The position numbers and the translations under genes are program-made. From SAR324 cluster bacterium (lineage in GTDB: Bacteria; SAR324; XYD2-FULL-50-16): DNA of 13,340 nt. The notes beneath the pieces are model-generated. The model was not told the DNA's origin, ran no database searches, and saw nothing but the letters and a program-made list of their open reading frames with translations. Below, one piece after another: positions 11,421-13,340 of the stretch. Where the stretch lies: positions 89,539 through 102,878 of the forward strand of contig NVSR01000001.1 in assembly GCA_002401295.1 (NCBI GenBank). Reading direction: 5' to 3'. Each line of letters starts with the position of its first letter. The stretch's first letter is position 1.

Positions 11421-11748
11421 AGTCTTGATTCTCACGGACTTTTTTATAAATAATTTTAATAATATAAAAACTTATAAATCCTACAGAACTCATAAGCATA
11501 AATACTTGGACTTTCAAGGAAGTTTCTTGTATTTCTTTATCAACATAAGGGGTTCTACTATCTTCTTCAATATTTACATATTGGCTTAAATTAAAGAGAT
11601 CAAAAAGCTTATCCCCAAATAATAATAAAAATGCTACTGAAAAAACAAGAAAAGATATGAATATAAATAAAGCATTACCTTTACTTTGAGATTCCTTTTC
11701 CCTTTTTGATTCTTTACCAATAAAAAACCCTACTATAAATTCAAACAT
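11419..11748 (-). CDS. Two-helix membrane protein
   Basis: This encodes 109 residues. A short hydrophobic start (MFEFIVGFFIG) leads into a charged stretch (KESKREKESQSKG). Hydrophobic segments then lie near residues 26-47 (ALFIFISFLVFSVAFLLLF) and 80-97 (VFMLMSSVGFISFYIIKI). Between them is an acidic loop (NIEEDSRTPYVDKE) likely outside the membrane. The tail is basic. AAGGA lies 7 bases before ATG 11748; GTG 11751 is an alternative. The gene overlaps the end of a 30-codon ORF. Confidence 0.75.
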   Translation of the reverse strand: MFEFIVGFFIGKESKREKESQSKGNALFIFISFLVFSVAFLLLFGDKLFDLFNLSQYVNIEEDSRTPYVDKEIQETSLKVQVFMLMSSVGFISFYIIKIIYKKVRENQD

Positions 11749-11833
11749 CACTTTTTCCTTTTTGATTTTCTTTTATCCAACATAGTTCACAATAAAGCTC
11801 GCCTAATTCACACTCTTTGTCATGGTTTTTCAT
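11741..11833 (-). CDS. 30-residue cysteine-containing peptide
   Basis: ATG 11833 follows TTAGGATAACGAG (AGGA, 7 bases). The product is MKNHDKECELGELYCELCWI and ten more charged residues, ending TGA at 11741-11743. Cys8, Cys15 and Cys18 could bind metal with a His. Its end overlaps the start of the 11748 gene, implying coupling. It occupies the whole stretch between the type A leader and that gene, with little other explanation for the sequence. Confidence 0.55.
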   Translation of the reverse strand: MKNHDKECELGELYCELCWIKENQKGKSDV

Positions 11834-11859
11834 CTCGTTATCCTAATTTTAATTTGTGC

Positions 11860-11884
11860 CAGTAACAGCGTATTATTTTACGCT
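11860..11884 (-). repeat. Junction 4, type A with hairpin
   Basis: AGCGTA/TACGCT arms (11867-11872, 11879-11884) enclose the TAA of the 11873 gene, then GTTACTG. It is extended by AAC/GTT pairing as in junction 2. The repeat encodes the last residues of the gene. Confidence 0.88.
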
Positions 11885-12241
11885 TGTTTTTTTACTATTT
11901 TTATTTAGAGCTAAAGAGGTTTTATAAGCTTCATCAACGATATTTTTATCAATGGTAATCTCATCATAGAAAGGCCACATAAAACCTCCGCATCTAAATA
12001 CTGCATTGTCACCATGATATTGAAAATGTAATATATAATCTTCAATACATTTTTGATTTTCTGTAAGTGATGGAGCAGATACTTTTTCAAATTGATGAAG
12101 ACTTATGAGATGTCTTTCTTTACCATCATTCCATTCTTCAATATCATATTTGTTGTATATGCTCCAAACAATCAAAATAATAGAAAAAGCCAATACGACC
12201 AAACTTTTAATATTCAAATATTTTTTTACAATATTATTCAT
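11873..12241 (-). CDS. Membrane-anchored protein with periplasmic domain
   Basis: This encodes 122 residues. One N-terminal transmembrane helix (about residues 11-29, IKSLVVLAFSIILIVWSIY) is followed by a soluble domain with two cysteines (Cys65 and Cys84) that could form a disulfide. It also contains an aromatic segment, RCGGFMWPFYDEITID. Its ATG directly follows the TAA of the upstream membrane gene (TAAATG), so the two are translated together and probably form one functional unit. The last codons come from the type A repeat. Family unknown. Confidence 0.78.
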   Translation of the reverse strand: MNNIVKKYLNIKSLVVLAFSIILIVWSIYNKYDIEEWNDGKERHLISLHQFEKVSAPSLTENQKCIEDYILHFQYHGDNAVFRCGGFMWPFYDEITIDKNIVDEAYKTSLALNKNSKKTSVK

Positions 12242-12502
12242 TTACCACTTACTCCCTGAAAATAAAACACCACCAAATAAATCAATTAGTTGGATTAAAG
12301 ACATCATAAGAAAGACTGCTAAAGGAGGGCTTATAGCAGCAGACACAAAGGCTATTCCTCCCATTGTTGCTCTTTCATAACTTTCCATGTCAGTCTTAAA
12401 CGCAACAAATAATGTCGCTACACTGATTATGAACACATACAAATAAGCAACAATTTTATATTTTACTAAAAATAATAATGTACTCCAGCCTAAAAATTCC
12501 AT
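12242..12502 (-). CDS. Small integral membrane protein
   Basis: This encodes 86 residues with hydrophobic segments near residues 14-35 (KIVAYLYVFIISVATLFVAF) and 47-80 (MGGIAFVSAAISPPLAVFLM, then a further hydrophobic run), so two or three helices. AAAAAGGAAAATTA supplies the ribosome site. It is coupled to the membrane-anchored protein at 11873 without a junction repeat between them. The plus-strand open frame across this region is a shadow. Function unknown. Confidence 0.75.
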   Translation of the reverse strand: MEFLGWSTLLFLVKYKIVAYLYVFIISVATLFVAFKTDMESYERATMGGIAFVSAAISPPLAVFLMMSLIQLIDLFGGVLFSGSKW

Positions 12503-12543
12503 TAATTTTCCTTTTTACTTATCTATTAGCCCTAAAACAACAA

Positions 12544-12567
12544 CAGTAACAGCGTATTATTTACGCT
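12544..12567 (-). repeat. Junction 2, type A with hairpin
   Basis: AGCGTA/TACGCT arms around AATAA are followed by GTTACTG, located 6 bases after the TGA of the 12574 gene. Here the repeat is outside the coding sequence but otherwise identical to junction 13. Confidence 0.9.
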
Positions 12568-12573
12568 TGTTTA

Positions 12574-12834
12574 TCAAACACTTTTGTGAATTTCTCTAAA
12601 CTTTTTGTTTGATATAAATTTTATGGAATCTAATTCTCGTTTTGTACGACCATCCATAGACTCAACTTGAATATCAAACTTAACGTGTGAGTGCGTAGAT
12701 TCTTTTACGCTTAATAAAAAATCTGAATTAGTATTGTTTGCCCACTGTAACACATAAGCATTTATGCCTAATTTTCTAAGGCTTTCAAGAAATTTATAAA
12801 TGTCTTCATTTTTCACTCGTGTTATTGCATCCAT
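12574..12834 (-). CDS. Hypothetical protein, 86 residues
   Basis: This is a small soluble protein: a helix (NEDIYKFLESLRKLGINAYV) is followed by beta strands (DFLLSVKES, HVKFDIQVES) and a basic end (RTKRELDSIKFISNKKFREI). ATG 12834 follows CTGGAGATAAAAACA, where the ribosome site starts inside the type B repeat. It ends TGA with TAA directly behind it. Family not recognised. Confidence 0.77.
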   Translation of the reverse strand: MDAITRVKNEDIYKFLESLRKLGINAYVLQWANNTNSDFLLSVKESTHSHVKFDIQVESMDGRTKRELDSIKFISNKKFREIHKSV

Positions 12835-12846
12835 TGTTTTTATCTC

Positions 12847-12863
12847 CAGTATCGGTAGGTTTT
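12847..12863 (-). repeat. Junction 1, type B
   Basis: AAAACCTACCGATACTG lies 3 bases after the TAG of the 12867 gene. It is only 12 bases from the next ATG and supplies part of its ribosome site (CTGGAG). Confidence 0.88.
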
Positions 12864-12866
12864 ATG

Positions 12867-13301
12867 CTAGTCTTTACTTGCTAATTGCTTCATTATAAAA
12901 AGCTCTTCTTTTTCATCCTCAATTTCTTTCTCTATCGGGGATAGTTTTTTGTATTTTTCTGTTTCATGTCTCTTTTTTTGCTCTTGGATAGTTTGTATTC
13001 TGACCTTATCCTTATATTCTACACTTGATTCAAGAGCTTTAACAAAAACATTTACTGAACCATTAGAAGAGTCAAGAAGCTTTTTAACAATGCTTAATAG
13101 AAAACCTTGAGTTTCAAGTTCTGAAAAGTTTTTATCAATCAAATATTGACATGTATTTAATTTTGCATTACCAATTTTTTCTGCACTTAATCCCAAGCTC
13201 TCATCATTTTCTACAGTTTGCACACAATTCACTAAAGATGTATGTGTCCCTCGTACTTCTTGATGAAATTGATTTATTGTTTCTTCTTTTAACTCTTGCA
13301 T
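12867..13301 (-). CDS. Hypothetical helical protein, 144 residues
   Basis: The product is mostly helical. The N-terminal half has two cysteines (CVQTVENDESLGLSAEKIGN, NTCQYLIDKNFSELETQGFL). The C-terminal third is a highly charged probable coiled coil (EQKKRHETEKYKKLSPIEKE, then IEDEKEELFIMKQ). ATG 13301 follows TTAAAGGAAAAACA. There is no signal peptide or membrane segment. Family not recognised. It is the first complete gene of the array in this window and is preceded by a type A junction. Confidence 0.78.
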   Translation of the reverse strand: MQELKEETINQFHQEVRGTHTSLVNCVQTVENDESLGLSAEKIGNAKLNTCQYLIDKNFSELETQGFLLSIVKKLLDSSNGSVNVFVKALESSVEYKDKVRIQTIQEQKKRHETEKYKKLSPIEKEIEDEKEELFIMKQLASKD

Positions 13302-13324
13302 GTTTTTCCTTTAATTTAATTGTT

Positions 13325-13340
13325 CAGTAATAGCGTGTTA
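13325..13340 (-). repeat. Junction 0, type A at the window edge
   Basis: TAACACGCTATTACTG is followed by AACAATTAAATTAAAGGA. It implies another array gene, ending with TAA, just beyond the window. Confidence 0.8.

Noticed and set aside
12105..12380. Plus-strand open frame across the two membrane-protein genes
   Set aside because: It spans the junction of two well-supported minus-strand genes and has no ribosome site.
7203..13340. Canonical integron cassette array
   Set aside because: I see no pairs of RYYYAAC and GTTRRRY boxes in the junctions. The repeats are only 16-25 bases, of two types, and genes read toward the recombinase. The recombinase shows no obvious IntI-specific insertion. An integron-like but distinct system is the most I can claim.
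7203..13340. CRISPR array
   Set aside because: Repeat spacing is gene-sized and irregular (about 200-1000 bases), and the intervals are coding sequences.

Overview
This is an AT-rich bacterial window (roughly 30% GC by eye) packed with small genes, mostly under 150 codons, nearly all of unknown function. There is no rRNA, tRNA, CRISPR array or housekeeping gene. Shine-Dalgarno sequences (AAGGA/GGAG) are strong and TAA stops dominate. The two-HTH regulator at 10914-11381 and the MKKVxLGL...ALSA signal peptides look most like Campylobacterota (Arcobacter, Sulfurimonas and relatives). That is inference from style, and another low-GC proteobacterium is possible. The content is that of a mobile or accessory island.

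Left part (1-2171): the window opens inside a gene whose frame reads like a trypsin-like peptidase (SIASEP segment). The matching catalytic-serine half (GMSGSPV) resumes near 1836. Between them lies about 1.77 kb with two overlapping genes, one a ClpP-fold SDH-type serine peptidase. The protease therefore looks split by an insertion or rearrangement.

Middle (2194-4297, + strand): two small membrane proteins, a small soluble protein, a 340-base non-coding stretch full of hairpins and TGTCCAT/ATGGACA motifs, and an HNH (Ref-like) nuclease gene. At 4416-5303 are a secreted cysteine-rich protein, a 19-codon hydrophobic peptide gene with an unusually structured leader (possibly a type I toxin), and a frameshifted small membrane protein.

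Recombinase module (5020-6899): a complete tyrosine recombinase on the minus strand. A perfect 26-bp inverted repeat lies downstream of it and a 29-bp palindrome, shaped like a recombinase crossover site or an operator, lies upstream. Divergently, a good sigma70 promoter drives a small membrane protein and a zinc-ribbon protein.

Right part (7203-13340, - strand): a tightly packed array of small genes. Almost every junction carries one of two short conserved sequences at the stop codon of the upstream gene: type A (TAATACGCTGTTACTG, often with a hairpin) or type B (AAAACCYACCGATACTG). The two types alternate almost perfectly through 15 junctions. Genes are unrelated, junctions are conserved, and the array sits beside a tyrosine recombinase. 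It looks like a cassette-capture system resembling an integron but without recognisable attC sites. Degenerate versions of the same motifs occur at gene ends left of the recombinase. Members include a regulator, two secreted proteins sharing a duplicated leader and signal peptide, several membrane proteins, a very basic protein, and a zinc-finger gene broken by an in-frame TGA.
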